Source: Thunnus maccoyii (lineage: Eukaryota; Chordata; Actinopteri; Scombriformes; Scombridae). Taken from it: DNA of 64,000 nucleotides. The notes under the pieces were generated by a model. That model did no database searches and had not been told where the DNA came from. It saw only the letters and a list, made by a program, of their open reading frames with translations. Of this stretch, positions 25,426 to 38,100 are shown in pieces. The translations under genes and the position numbers were made by a program. Within the stretch, counting starts at the first letter, position 1; each line of letters opens with the position of its first letter. The stretch lies in contig NC_056553.1 in NCBI RefSeq assembly GCF_910596095.1, positions 15,423,291-15,487,290 on the forward strand, in the 5' to 3' direction.

Positions 25426-25431
25426 TATTAA
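25426..25431 (-). terminator. prlh: Candidate poly(A) signal of the PrRP-family gene
   Basis: AATAAA on the minus strand, about 220 bp after the stop codon at 25649. Confidence 0.45.
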
Positions 25432-25648
25432 TCAATATAGATTGCATTCTCATATGTACAGATACATTTGGAGAGTGATTTCATCAGAGATCCTGTCAAT
25501 AATTAAAGGCCTCATAACAGACACCAGAGAGAAATACATGATGCAATAAAGAGTGAGGGTGAAGGAGTATTTAACCTCTATCAAGATAAAAAATGAAGAC
25601 ACTCAAAGTTTGGCGGGGGACCGTGGATGGAGGGAGGTGAGCATGCTG

Positions 25649-26281
25649 TCACGGTAACCAATCCCTGTCCTCCCCATCAAGCACTTTCTCAAGGTTTTCC
25701 TTGTTTCTGAGGCTGTTGAGGAGCAGCTCCAACATCCTGACGACAGGCTGCATCCCCCTGCTGCCCAGAGCCTCCACACTGCTGTGCCTCTTCCCGAAGC
25801 GCCCGATGGGTCTCACCCCACGCCCCACGTACCAGAACGGGTCTATCTCTGGACCTGGACACCAAAACAAGTGCATCAGTGGCAGATTTATTAAATCCTG
25901 GGAGCTCTCTACAAAAGTCAGTTTGCATAAAGGGATATACTCTGGTGTGGGAGGGGTGTTGGTCTGAAAGTGACCAATTTATGAGGATGATTTAATCTCA
26001 AATTCAGTTCTAATTTTCATATAAAAAGCTGGAGACATGCTTCTCTTTAAAGTCAGACTCCAAGTTAATGCCAAATGTAGCAACTCAAGTTTCACTTCTT
26101 AAACTGTACACTTGTTTATATGAATACAAATTATTTTCTCATCTCATTTGATGATTTAAAGAACTTTACATTGTAGACCTGATTTATTACCCTTCCAAAG
26201 TATATTTAATCATCCAGTCATTCGTTTATATTTAATGAAAAAAAATGTGCTGAAGCAACACTGACTACTAAAACATTACTG

Positions 26282-26364
<83 letters not shown>

Positions 26365-27136
26365 GAGTGCCTGTATTACAGTAGCATTTTGAAGTTTGTG
26401 GTAAATAGTCTAGTAGCAAACTTTCCACTCTTCAACATGGGTGCAATCTAAAGCCATTCAAATGATATTAATATACCTATACATTTGAATGTAACCCCTT
26501 CATAAGCCATATAATAATACTAATGAATACAGTAATGTCCATAATATTACTTCACATACATACTACATAGCAGATCGCTTGATAATCTACATTACTGATT
26601 AAAAGTCCACCACAAATGACAAGGATATCCCCACATTTTGAGCTAAATAAAGTCAAGCATTTATCTTTAAAATCCTTTGTCGCTCATTGACAACATATCT
26701 TAAATACAGTATTAAAGTCTAGCAGAAAACACTATTTTTTCCCAAATATCTGACAATAAATCCCTATGAGAATAAGAAAAAAACAGGAAGTAGAAAGTCA
26801 CTTTAAACTCACCACTACGCGCCACAGAAACATTGAAAATAAATAAATAGTGATTTTGTCTGTCCTCTTTAGCCTCCCAAATCTCTCTAACCTACTTTTT
26901 TTTTTTTTTTTTTAAAATCCTGCAGATTATAGTCTAATAAAAATAAAAATGATATAATAAAACCAAGTCTTACTTCTGTTGTCGAGATTGTGGACAATGT
27001 GGAAGTCGTGCTCCACCGTGGTGCTGTGAGCGCAGCTGAGGCTGGAGGAGAGGAGGAGTAACAGCGCCAGAGCTGCTGGCAGCCAGCGGCTCGTCAGGAC
27101 GCAGTGCCGGACATCAGCCGCTCTCCCAGGCAGCAT
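25649..27136 (-). CDS. prlh: Prolactin-releasing peptide family precursor (fish C-RFamide peptide)
   Basis: Neuropeptide precursor; its amidated product acts on PrRP (GPR10-type) receptors. Coding exons on the minus strand are 27136-26974 and 25854-25649, joined A|GT in frame, giving about 122 residues. The start MLPGRAADVRH is the first ATG after an acceptor at 27158. It is followed by a hydrophobic signal core (LPAALALLLLLSSSLSC). The intron falls inside the peptide: DNR-S then PEIDPFWYVGRGVRPIGRF followed by GKR, where G is the amide donor and KR the cleavage site. This is the RFamide known in fish as C-RFa, closely related to mammalian PrRP. The rest (ending RDWLP) is a non-conserved tail. 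A 5' untranslated exon at about 27750-27700 has a good donor (GTAAGA). Which paralogue name applies (prlh or prlh2) is not decided by sequence alone. Confidence 0.92.
26284..26362. repeat. (AT)n microsatellite in the PrRP-family gene intron
   Basis: About 39 AT units in the intron separating the signal-peptide exon from the peptide exon. Long AT runs are unstable and form cruciforms. Confidence 0.95.
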
Positions 27137-27773
27137 GCTGCGGAGTCGGTCCAGGCACTGCAAGCACGGAGGGAGACTGGTAAGTACTCACTGTTACAGA
27201 AAACTGATGCTCAGGGCGAGTGAAGCCTGGTGTAACAAGTCTACCAAAAATAATAATGATAACTCATTTTATTGGAGCTTAAATAAACAACTTTGAGTCA
27301 GGTAAGAGCATTATAATTTTACTATTGAATACCAGTGAAAGACCCTAGCCAGTCCTGGTTTGAACATGGTGAATTAAATAGATATAACAAGGGATTATTA
27401 AATGACTAAATAGGATTAAGTTATTTAAACCTCATTAATGAGCACCAATGCTTATATGATGAATTTACCAGGATTTAAAGAAAGAGCATCACTACATTAT
27501 AGATGTTATAATACTAGTGAAATAAAAATAGTTAACTCAAATGCACTGCAGTAGCCCAGTATCTATATATCAAAAGAATGGCTTAAACAATCAGTTATGA
27601 TATTCTCTACGTTAACTCTCTTGTATATAATACATTGAAATTGTCAGGCTGTAAAAAATAAAATAATATGAAAACCCAAACAGCAACTCTTTATCTTACC
27701 CTGAACTTTGGTAACAGGCTGAGGTCAGCTGGCGGAGGTCTGAAGTCGTTATTGTTGAGCAGGTGTGCTCAAG

Positions 27774-27781
27774 CTTATATA
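27774..27781 (-). promoter_or_regulatory. prlh: TATA box of the PrRP-family gene
   Basis: TATATAAG on the minus strand, about 25-30 bp before the inferred start of a short untranslated exon that ends in a GTAAGA donor at 27699. A TGACGT half-CRE lies about 45 bp further upstream (near 27825). Strong tissue-restricted promoters of peptide genes commonly look like this. Confidence 0.65.
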
Positions 27782-27789
27782 TCCATGCT

Positions 27790-30700
27790 GCCCATGTGGT
27801 TGTTGGATGATGAATCAAGAACGTCAGTCACACACACACAGTGATCCCAGACTACAGGATGCATCGCCTCCTCCCACTCTTTAAACCCCGCTCATCCCTT
27901 TGAGAATGGAGATTCGGTTTTTGAGTTTTCCTTGATGTCTGTCACGCAGCAGAGCAGTCCATCAGGAAGTCAATGACATGTGGACAACTTTAAATTAGTG
28001 AAGATAGGGGAGACCCACCTTGAGTAGGTCTGTCAGACAGTGACCCTGAACTGTGGTGGGCGTTTTTTGATGAGGCTTTCATCAATCAGCTTGATTACAA
28101 GGGACAGGGCAGGACACAATCAACTACTGAAAAGAATTCTGTGGATTCTTGAACAGTCTATTGGAAACTACCTTTTTGTAACTTTCTTAATGATAACCAG
28201 CTCCAATTACCAAGATTTTAAATGCAAACAGCTTCAGCTTTGGCTGCACCTATTGTCACTCTTTCTATTTAAAGCCACACACTGAACATATAAAACTATT
28301 TCACATGCTGAAATATACATACTGAAATACAAGATTAGAGCTTAAGTGATAAAAAAAAGTAAACATATTTACGTGCATGTGATCTCATGCTACACCTGTA
28401 TGTCAACAACCTGCCACGTGCTGAAAGGTGACAGCGATGAATCACAACTGAGAGGCAAAGGTGAGGAGAACTTTGTTCAGAGATGTAAAATCGCCTTGGG
28501 GCCTAAAACACATGACTGTAAAGGTCAAGATACTGTACGTAACAATGCAGCTCAAAATAAAACCAGCACGCGGCAGGAATTTTTGGTATTAATCCATTCT
28601 TTCAAGGTCCAATATTTGTGTTTTTTGTAACTAATTAAAGGAATACACGTTTGTTTATATGCTGTGAAAATCTCATGACAAGTTGCACCCACTGCACCTT
28701 TACAAAATCAAGTAAATTAATTCTACAGTAGATGCAGCACTAAAACAATAAGGCAATTAATCACGTAGTCAACAAATAGATAATTAATCAGTGACATTTT
28801 TGATAATTGATCAGTGATTTAAATCTTTTTTCAAGCAAAAATGCCAAACATTCACTCATTCCAACTTCTCAAATGGGAAAATTTGCTGCTTTTCTTTGAT
28901 TTATGTGATAATGAATTGAATATCTTTGAGTTTTGGGCTGCTCGTCTGACAAAAAAAGCAGTTTGAAGATGTAACCTGCTCTCAGAAAATGTGACAGGAA
29001 TGTTTCCCTGTTTTCTGAAAATTCATCCACCAAAATAATTGATCAAGAGAATAATTAGCAGATTAATCAATGATGAAAATAATAATAAGTTGCAGCCGCG
29101 GGTAGATGTGACTTTTTTAGCACAATAGTAAAATTATATATAAATGTGTACATTGCTAATGTGCATGTTGAGGAACTTACAGCATAAGTTCAGATCACAA
29201 AATATGGCAGTAATTTCTGACATGAGTTAATGTGGATTTTAAGTGGTTATGCTGTAAATATACATGATCCAATTTAAATTAAACAACAACAAAAAAACAT
29301 TAGGAGGATATCATTGTCTGTGTATGTAGCATATGATGCAAATGGCTGTATGTATGTATGCATGTACACAGCTTCACCACACAGCATCACTTTTTGGCTC
29401 TCTCCCTCAGATTAGGCCATTGGTAATTTAGTTCACAGACTGAGATCAGATGGTATGACGCAGATACAAGCCCAGCCTGCGGGAGAATACGGCTGCAGTT
29501 ATGAGAAGATAGTTACCTGAGGATGTGTAATCACACCTGGATATGGAGGCGTCCTTAAATAATAAAGCAAATTTGATTCATGACAGGAAGCCTAAATATT
29601 AAAACTGTGTGATTTGTTGCTTTTTAGATACCCAGTCACCGGAAGGTGTGTGAGATTTGTCGCTGTGTAAAAACGCAGGAAAAACATGCAGTAATATTTT
29701 GCGTCATCACTGATTTGTGACTAGAATTTGGCCTTATTGGTGCTACTCATGAGGACATTTATTATAAGTTGATTTCTCTGTGACAGGTCTCGAAACTTCA
29801 CTTTGAACTCATCACAGTGATTTAAAACTAATTATATTGCAATATGGTTATTTTACATTTTAAAACTTTTAATCATCACTGCTATAAGATTTACAAAATC
29901 TCCACATTTGCTTCAAAAACACACTGGGTCAGCACTGTCCTCACTTTCCTGCTCAACATTTGTTCCTTTGTATCATAACGCTGCCTCTGACACACGTGTG
30001 GTTCCTCCTCTTCAGACTATGACGTCATGGTCTAATCAGCACCTGATTGAATGGCTTCATCTCGCCAGTCTCATCGCTGTTTCTGTGAATTGAGGCACGG
30101 ACGAGCACTGGTGAAGTCACAGCATGGGGTGACCTGCCGCCAGATTTCCTGCTCCATTACACATCAGGAATAAAATCTGTCAGGGATAATGGCAGTACAA
30201 GCAAGAATGATATTTTAAGTGTCTAGAGTATAATGGTATTTCATTCATAAAAAAGCGCAACATAATACTATTATATGCTTGGAACATGAGGGCTCTAACA
30301 TCCTGTTGCTCCAGTCTTTGAGGAATGTGATATTGATTGAGAAAAACCCTGCTAGCAGAATGATAAACAGCTTGTCCCGGCTAACCTTTGTGGTCTAAAT
30401 CATTCCCCTTACGTGCTACAGTATATTTTGTTAATTGCCTCATAATTCGTGACCTACAGAGCATGTGGGCTGGTCCCTTCATTGACCATGTTTGGTTTAT
30501 CCTCTTTCTTTAAAAAAAAAAAAAAAAAAAAAGCTTCATTTTGGAAGTGAGTGGTCAACAGGGAGGTATTTGAAGGTATTTCCTGCTGTTGTTCCTTTCA
30601 ATCAGAACAAAGAAAGACACATATAATCTTGTTTTTTGATCATTTTTTAATTATTATTCATTCACTTATGACAGTCAACTTGTACTGTACAGTAATTCAA

Positions 30701-30798
30701 CAATGGATCAACATCCAGCAAAGATGTACTATATTGCCACAAATGCAGTTTGAGCCCACAAGACCTACAAACATTGATTGATTTCTTTGTCTCACAGG
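27790..30798. other. Intergenic region between the PrRP-family gene and tRNA-Arg
   Basis: No coding exon recognised. It holds one dispersed repeat (28720-29100) and otherwise AT-rich unique-looking sequence. Open frames here are short and lack domains. Confidence 0.6.
28720..29100 (-). repeat. Dispersed teleost repeat, copy 1
   Basis: Reads on the minus strand from GGCTGCAACTTATTATTA into tracts rich in ATTAATC and GATTAAT. The same start (GCTGCAACTAATGATTA and variants) occurs on the plus strand near 33594 and 34890, so three copies of one family lie within 6.5 kb. The class is uncertain; probably a non-autonomous DNA element. Confidence 0.55.
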
Positions 30799-30871
30799 GG
30801 TCCAGTGGCCTAATGGATAAGGCATCAGCCTCCGGAGCTGGGGATTGTGGGTTCGAGTCCCACCTGGATCG
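30799..30871 (+). tRNA. tRNA-Arg (anticodon CCG)
   Basis: 73-nt cloverleaf. The acceptor stem GGTCCAG pairs with CTGGATC (one G-T wobble), with discriminator G. The D arm contains TAATGGATAAGG, the anticodon loop is CTCCGGA with anticodon CCG, and the T arm is GTGGG-TTCGAGT-CCCAC. Both internal promoter boxes are intact (A box TGGCCTAATGG, B box GGTTCGAGTCC). No intron. It closely resembles vertebrate tRNA-Arg-CCG. No run of four T occurs on the sense strand for about 350 nt downstream. Confidence 0.93.
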
Positions 30872-31690
30872 TGTATGTCACTAAATTTATAATGACTATG
30901 AAGAAAAATCACAAGTATACTGCAGAGATGAAGTGGAATACAGTACACTGTGACATACAGGTTTCTTACATTAATTAAATGATATTTAAAAAATGGGCCT
31001 ATTATGCAATATGTTTGTATCACAGATAACTTGGTGAAGAGCCTAAATATTAAGAAAGTTAGAAAGAATGCAAGACTTTGCAACCCAGAGTGATATTAGT
31101 GGGTTCTCAGACTGTGTACAAGTCCAGTTAATAACTACAGTGCATTATAATGCTGTATGACTGCAACCAGTGTCTTCTGATTATATGACAGTCAAAGATT
31201 AATGCTAAAGTTATACGCCATAGTGTATATTTTTTTAATGTTTAAATGTTTATAAATATGTAAGCTACAATTTACAGTATAGAGTTGTAATAAATGGATT
31301 TTAAGAAATTGCAGAACATGTCAAAAACTGATTTCAGATTCATAAAGAAAAGAAGAGAGAATGTAGATAAGAAAAGATATACAGTATATATATAAATATA
31401 TATTTTATTATATGGGATGCTTTGCTGCCCCTTTGTGGTCAAATATGTTGCCTGCCTACACACACACATACACACACACACACACACACACATACACATG
31501 CTGTATACTGTGAAACACCTACATGTTTCTACTGCACTACGTTATAACAGCAGACTTAAAACATCTGTCTGTGGGAGACCTAATATGCATCACCTTGTGA
31601 TGGTAACCAAAAGCCAACGGAGGGGAAAACCAGCTAACTTGTCATACAGCTAATAAAAGCAACAACCCTCATGAATATTACAACAGCACA
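30872..31690. other. Intergenic, with a CA microsatellite
   Basis: Nothing coding seen. A (CA)n tract lies at about 31459-31496, and AT-rich sequence around 31383-31410. Confidence 0.6.
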
Positions 31691-31706
31691 CGTCACCATA
31701 CCAGTA

Positions 31707-31716
31707 GCGCATGCGC
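31707..31716. promoter_or_regulatory. NRF1-type site upstream of sharpin
   Basis: GCGCATGCGC is the palindromic core bound by NRF1, common in CpG-type promoters of housekeeping genes. It lies about 420 bp before the sharpin start codon; the transcription start is not known. Confidence 0.5.
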
Positions 31717-31721
31717 AAAGC

Positions 31722-31731
31722 GAAGTGAAAG
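31722..31731 (+). promoter_or_regulatory. IRF/PRDI-like site upstream of sharpin
   Basis: GAAGTGAAAG, six bases after the NRF1-type site, matches the core of the PRDI element of the interferon-beta enhancer (AANNGAAA type). It would suit a gene in innate immune signalling, but it is a single short motif. Confidence 0.4.
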
Positions 31732-32117
31732 CATACGCACCACTATCAAAACACTCAGACAGTGTTACCATTATGTAACGATACTAATACACTAACCTTG
31801 ATGTTAGAAGGGTAATTGGTACGGTGTAGGAAGCTATTAGAGTGGGAAAAGAAACGTCATATCTGCCTGTATCGGAGCTTTAGCTAAAACGGAAGAGGAG
31901 ACCATTAAACCTCTCACTTGGACTGGAGAGTTTCTGGAAGTCGCTCCAAACAGTTGTCAGACTACGCACTTGCTTCCTGTTGTCAGTGTGCTGATTAAAA
32001 CATCCAGCGACGAGACAGGATGTTACCAACGCTGTGAGAGGGAAGATACTTAAACTAAAGGGCTGGTAACAACGTGAGGACAGGAGGTAAATAAACAACC
32101 CTGTGTTTCTTCTCTAC

Positions 32118-32144
32118 ATGAGTCTGCGGGCAGAATGTCGCTGA
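32118..32144 (+). CDS. Short upstream ORF overlapping the sharpin start
   Basis: ATG at 32118 opens an eight-codon frame (MSLRAECR) that stops at 32144, overlapping the main ATG at 32135 in another frame. Its start context is weak (T at -3), whereas the main ATG has A at -3. It is relevant only if the transcript starts upstream of 32118. Confidence 0.4.
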   Translation: MSLRAECR

Positions 32145-35100
32145 GCTCGGACGGGTGGACTCACACCGCCGGTCTCACACCGGACCAGTCCGCCGCTCCG
32201 TCGCACCACCATGGGGCCTCGCAGTCTCAACTTGGCTGCCTCACAGTCCTCATGTCGGTGCGGGTGTCGGTGTGCCATTCGGGTATTCGGCCGCTGTGTC
32301 TTCCGGGAGCAGGTGATGAGTCACTCCGCCTGCAGCTCAGCATGGACCCGGGGAAATCCGGGGAATTCCGGCTGTCGCTGCAGGACAGCACCGGGACTGG
32401 CCGGAGTGTGGTGAGTTCCCAGCTACACAGCTGTGCTGCTGGGCTTGTTTTGATGTGTGTATGAGTGGGGAACTCCCCGTTTGATGAAAACATATCATAT
32501 CATCATCATTTTTAAAATGCTAGATGGGGCATGTAGTGCAAAGATTTGTGTGTGAAACGAATTTCACTTTAATGGGGACCAGCGGGGGTTTCCAACTTTT
32601 TTGGCTTGTGACCAGGGCTAGACTCTGAGAGCAAAAATAACCTGTGGGCCCCTATTGACCCCCTCTACTCTTTCTTTCTATTCATTATGTATGCAAGGCA
32701 CCCATCAGGTAGCCTCCAGAAAATAAAGCAGACAAACAGTCGGAGCTTTTTTTATATTTTGCTGCTTAAATCTCATTTTGCTCCAGGTTTGCTTTGGGTT
32801 AGTTTGTGTTAATTTAATTCAGGGCATATTTATATTTGTTTCGAACATTTTATCATATTAGTATGCATTGTGTAAACATAATATAATAGTCAAGGTATTA
32901 AAATGTCTCTTTGAGATAAGAGAAGATTGGTTATGAGTGTTTTTTGGTACATATTACCCCAAAAACTTGCAATAACCACAAACTTAATTGCCACACAGTG
33001 AACCTGGAGCCTTCAGTCTCTCCAAGGGTCTGGGGCCCAGGGCAGCTGCCTGTTTTAGTTATCCAGCATTGCTTGTGATCCTGTGAAACTAAGCAATAAA
33101 CCCGACCTCTCATTACAGATTTTTTACAGGCCTGGAAAGAGAAAAATCAGATGATACTACTGTTTGTCTTGTTTATTATCCTATGAATCATCTATGGACC
33201 CCCTCAGATTTAGGTTGGGAATCACTGACCTAGAGGACAAAGGTTAAAGCCACCATATTGACAAACACCCATCCTGCTGAGGTGTCCTTGAGCATGACAG
33301 CTCTGGCTGTTCTGAAAGTTACCCGGCAGAGTTAAATACAGAGCCTGTATTGTTGTTTGAGGTGATGATTCAACGTTATGGTAATTTTGGGGCCTTTAGT
33401 TTGTGGCGTTGAATTATTTTGTGTTATACTGAGAGGTGTTTTAAGATTTAGGGTTAGGGTTGTGGACAAAATATTAGAAGCACCTCTAAGTATAATGCAA
33501 TACAATACAAAGGCACGGAAAAAGTTAGATTCAAACACTTTAGTTTTGTCTTTTGGGATAAGATAAATGTTATATGTTATTGTTACATCTACAGTTGGGC
33601 TACAACTAATGATTACTTTCATTGTTGATTTATTGTTTTTTTTGTCCTAAAACCAAAAGATAATCAGTTGAAATGTTAAAATGACTTAAACGATTCACCG
33701 TTTACCAAAATTATGGTCACAGTAATTTTCTACCAGCTGATTAATTGGTAAATTGACCAAGTGTTGACTAAGAGCCAATCTACAGTATAATTCTGTTCAT
33801 TCTTATCATTGGTTGAGGCTTTATTAGCTACCTACTGTAACACTTCCATTTCTAAGTTTGTTACAGCCACAATATTACAATATTGCCAAACCAAGTACAA
33901 ATGCACTCATGCAGTAAGGCATGTATTTGCCTTTTTAGCATGACGTAACCTATGATTCAGACAAAGGCGTACATCGTTTTGCTTCCCCAATTCCCTCTAC
34001 CTCATGTCCTCTCATTCTCGCTCTCTCTTCCTCTTTACATCCAGACCATCGCAGAGTATGATTTGAGGACGGTAAACTATGAGGTGAAGTCACCAAAGTG
34101 CCACGAGCTGAGTTTAGCGGCACCTCCACATGACCGCATTAGTTTCAACTTTCGCTGTGAGCAGGAGGCCCAAGAGTGGGCTACCGTGGTGATGTCATCA
34201 TTGAGAGAAGCACACAGAGGTCAGTCACCCTTCTTGCCAAACACTCAAAAAGATGGAGAAATAGGTAAATATTTAATGCCTTGTAACAAGGCAAATGTGA
34301 ACATTTAAACCTACACATTTGTTATGTATTATCAAGGGGTGGAATTCATTTGCCCTTTAGTAAACTTAGTTTGTGCAAGCTGAGCCTGACGTATTGAACT
34401 GTTTGGTTATTTATTTATTTATTTGAACAAAAGAGTCTTTCAGTGCTTCGCTGGTTGCTTGTTAATATCACTATAATCAATCTCAACCACTGTAACCGAG
34501 CCTCATATTTTGGCTTCAGTGGGAATTTCAATAAATTTCCCTGCGCTTACTTACATAATATGCCCTTGTTTGCCCACTCACTTTCTAATAAAGTACAGAA
34601 AAGTTGTGAATGTAATTGTGTAATAATAAAAACTTACATACTTTTATAACCACTTTGGGCTGACATCACAACAGTATTCAAATAAATGTATGCAGATGGA
34701 TGACTGTGGCTTTATGACTATCCTATTGAACTTACAAACAGCAGCAGAAAGTGCTGCCGATTCAGGAATGTCCCTCTGGAATCCCCCTTGGGCGATTCAC
34801 TGTGCTCAGCCAGCTGGGAGGAGACCTCAGGATGAGATCGAGGACTTGCATAAAGATCTACATTTCTTAGTTGGCCTGGGAGCATCATAGGATTAGAGCT
34901 GCAACTAATGATTAGTTTCATCATCGATTTATCTGCCTGCTACTTTTTCGATTAGTCGATGAATCGTTTTGGCTATAAAATATCTGAAAAAAGTGAAAAA
35001 TGCCTGTTATACCTTCTCAGCTAGTCCGAGGTGATTGATCTTGAAATGTCTTCTGTCTGATCAATGGAACAAAATCTAAATATATTCAGTTTTACTATAA

Positions 35101-38100
35101 TGTATGACAGGAAAGCTCCAAATGCTCACATTTTAGAAAAAGGCTGACCAATGACTAACCATTATTCGATTATATAAGTAGTTCCTGATCATTCACTGCC
35201 GTTCAATTAATGGATTAATTGGCTAATCATTACAGCCAAATGTAGAAGAAAGGATTGTCTGGGCTGCTCTACAGACTTATAAATTGGGAGTTTTTCAGGA
35301 CTGACCTCCCTTTTGTGCATCCAAGCTGATGTAAAATTTGTAGATTCCGTGCTGTAAAGGAGGGTGTAACAGACTAATTAGCAAATTTAACTTCCCTGTG
35401 TAGACAAAGAGTTAAATATTTCAGTCTACGGCAACAGACAGAGCAAAATTAGTCAATAAGAGAAGTCTGTCGTACAGTGTGGAACAGTTAATGTCTCTTG
35501 TTGGTCTCTGTCTTGTGTTTTGTATCTCTTTGTTTAAGTACTTTTCAACATTTCTCATTGGCAGTTGCCCCTCAAGATAATGGTACACAGTGCCCACTGG
35601 ATGGTCTCCATCTTCAGAACACCTCGGCCTTGCAACGAACGGGTGAGTATATTGAAGATCTTTTTACCTCTATCAAATGTTATCTGATTGTATTTTTAGT
35701 TGTACCTCATGGATCCAGAAAACTAATGTCTATTTATTCACTTATTCATTCATTCATTCATTGAATCATTGTTAGCCCCCTAGTGGCTGTTTGGAGGTAT
35801 GGCAACATCCTCTGCACTCGCTTGCCTGTATGTTCACCTGTGTGGGCCTGTCTGTGTTTCCGTGTGCATGCACGTGTGTATGTACGTGTGTATCCATCTG
35901 TAGAAGAAACGTGCATAGAGCTGACCCGAGCCATAGAAGCAGGTGACATGCAGTCTGCTTCTGTCTTTGCTGCCACGCTTGCCCGTCAACATGCCGCGCT
36001 CAAGATCCAACCCTCTGCCAGAGACTATGAAGACACTGAAATCAAGTAGGAGGATGATTATTAAGATTTAAAAATTTCAAAACATTGTGTACAGTGAAAA
36101 ATGTGTTCAATCCTAGACTTATTAACAGTTTTTGTTAAATCTATCACCAATTTGAAGGCTGATGGTTTGTGTTTCCTTTTATCTAATAGTTTGGCTGTTA
36201 TAGTTGAAGATTCTTCTTCATCTTGTTGCGTCACTGTGAAAGTTTTCCCACATATGACTACCGCAGTGCTGAAACAGCAGGTTAGTCTGAAAAATGTTTC
36301 TCTTCTTCACTTTTGCCCTGCTGAATCCAGATCATTCTGCTTGAAAAGTTAGTTTCTCCCTCTCTCTTTCCCTTTCTACCACCTCAGATGTTCCTTGAGT
36401 ATGGCTTCCACCCACGGGTGCAGCGCTGGGTTATTGGCCAGTGCCTGTGCACCGACCAGCGCTCTTTGGCCTCATATGGTGTCCGTCAGGACGGTGACAC
36501 AGCTTTCCTGTACCTGCTGTCAGCCCGCCATGCTCGCTTGACACTCCAGGCCCTCCAGCAGGACCAGGAGAGTGCCCTCCTCCTTGGACCTCCGTCTCTA
36601 TCTCTCCCAACACCTCACATCCTTCCTACCTCTGCAAATGGCCCTGTATCTCAAGATCGGAGACCTTACACCACCTTGCCCCCGAGACTCAATACCAGCA
36701 GCAACACTGGTGAGTGAGGGCATTAATTAGCATGTCGGTCTGTCACAGTGGGTCATACAGTTGTGAATTGTTTAAATTTTCCTGTTTCAATGAACACAGT
36801 AAGTTTACCTTTTTTTGTTCGGTGGTGGTACACTTGTGGATATGTCTTTTCAAAAGTATATTTTAGACTTGGAAGTGAATCAGCGGAAAATTGCCTGACC
36901 TATTTAAAGCCGCAGTACCACACGAAACAAAAGCAGTGCTTTATAATATACTGTGAAAGAAAAACTTCCAGATGCTACAACAATAAAAGAAGATATGATC
37001 TTAGCACAGCAACAATACTGAATACAATGTGATACAGCATATTGTTACACCCATTTTATTGTACTAGCATAATCACAGTACTTATACAAAGCCAAGTTGT
37101 CAGTAGAACACATAGTGGTAAAATTGTTTTAGTGTAGAAGGGCACTTGCATGTATGTATCAAACAGATTCAAAACCATTTCTACACAAGCTTAATGAGAA
37201 AACACACGTGCATGCAGATTTGATACTGGTTGCTTTCTACATTATTTTCTCCTTAAATGTTTTAGGTGGATCAGAGAGAGGAAACATCGGTGAGATCAGG
37301 GATCTCATCAACCTAGAGATGCCTCAACTCAGTGAAGCACTGAGTCCAAACACAACCTCCATCCAGGTAATAGACAGGAGTTATGGTATTGTGATTTAAG
37401 TATGTTTAATTGTTTCGTTATTCACACACAATTTAAAATGGTCAGTGTTTTGATCAAATATGTCATAAGATAAAATATTTAATAAGCCATCACTTGCATG
37501 TAGAGCTTTTTTCACACGTTAAAACATACAGGAGACAACTACTGAAAAGATAAATGGTAAAGTTCAACAAGACTAATTAAACATAAAGAATAAAAATGCT
37601 CATCTGTGCTTCAGGGTTGGTCATGCCCCTCTTGCACTTATATTAACAAACCAACGCGGCCGGGCTGTGAGATCTGCAGTACAAATCGCCCTGAGAACTA
37701 CGTCATCCCGGGGGGATACCGACCCGACGCACTGGAACTCAGACGGATCCAGCAGGAGAAGGAAGCTATCAGACAGTACCAACAGGTAGGAAAAACACAC
37801 ACACACATACAAACACACACACACACACACACACGTACCACTGGGGAAACTTTGCACCCACCCACAGTCTTACACCCACATGTATGTACACATCTACCAA
37901 CAATTTCTTCCACCCACTTAGATTAAAACCTTATTTTGGCATCTGACACTGGGTGAAAAACAAAATTACACCAGCACAAACACTCTGCTCCACGTAAAAT
38001 TAAAAAGGCAGACGTACCATTTGGTGACCATTACATACAGATAAAGAGCAGATACGGGTCAAATAGTATTTGGTAAAAAGGTGAAAAAATAAGGAAAATA

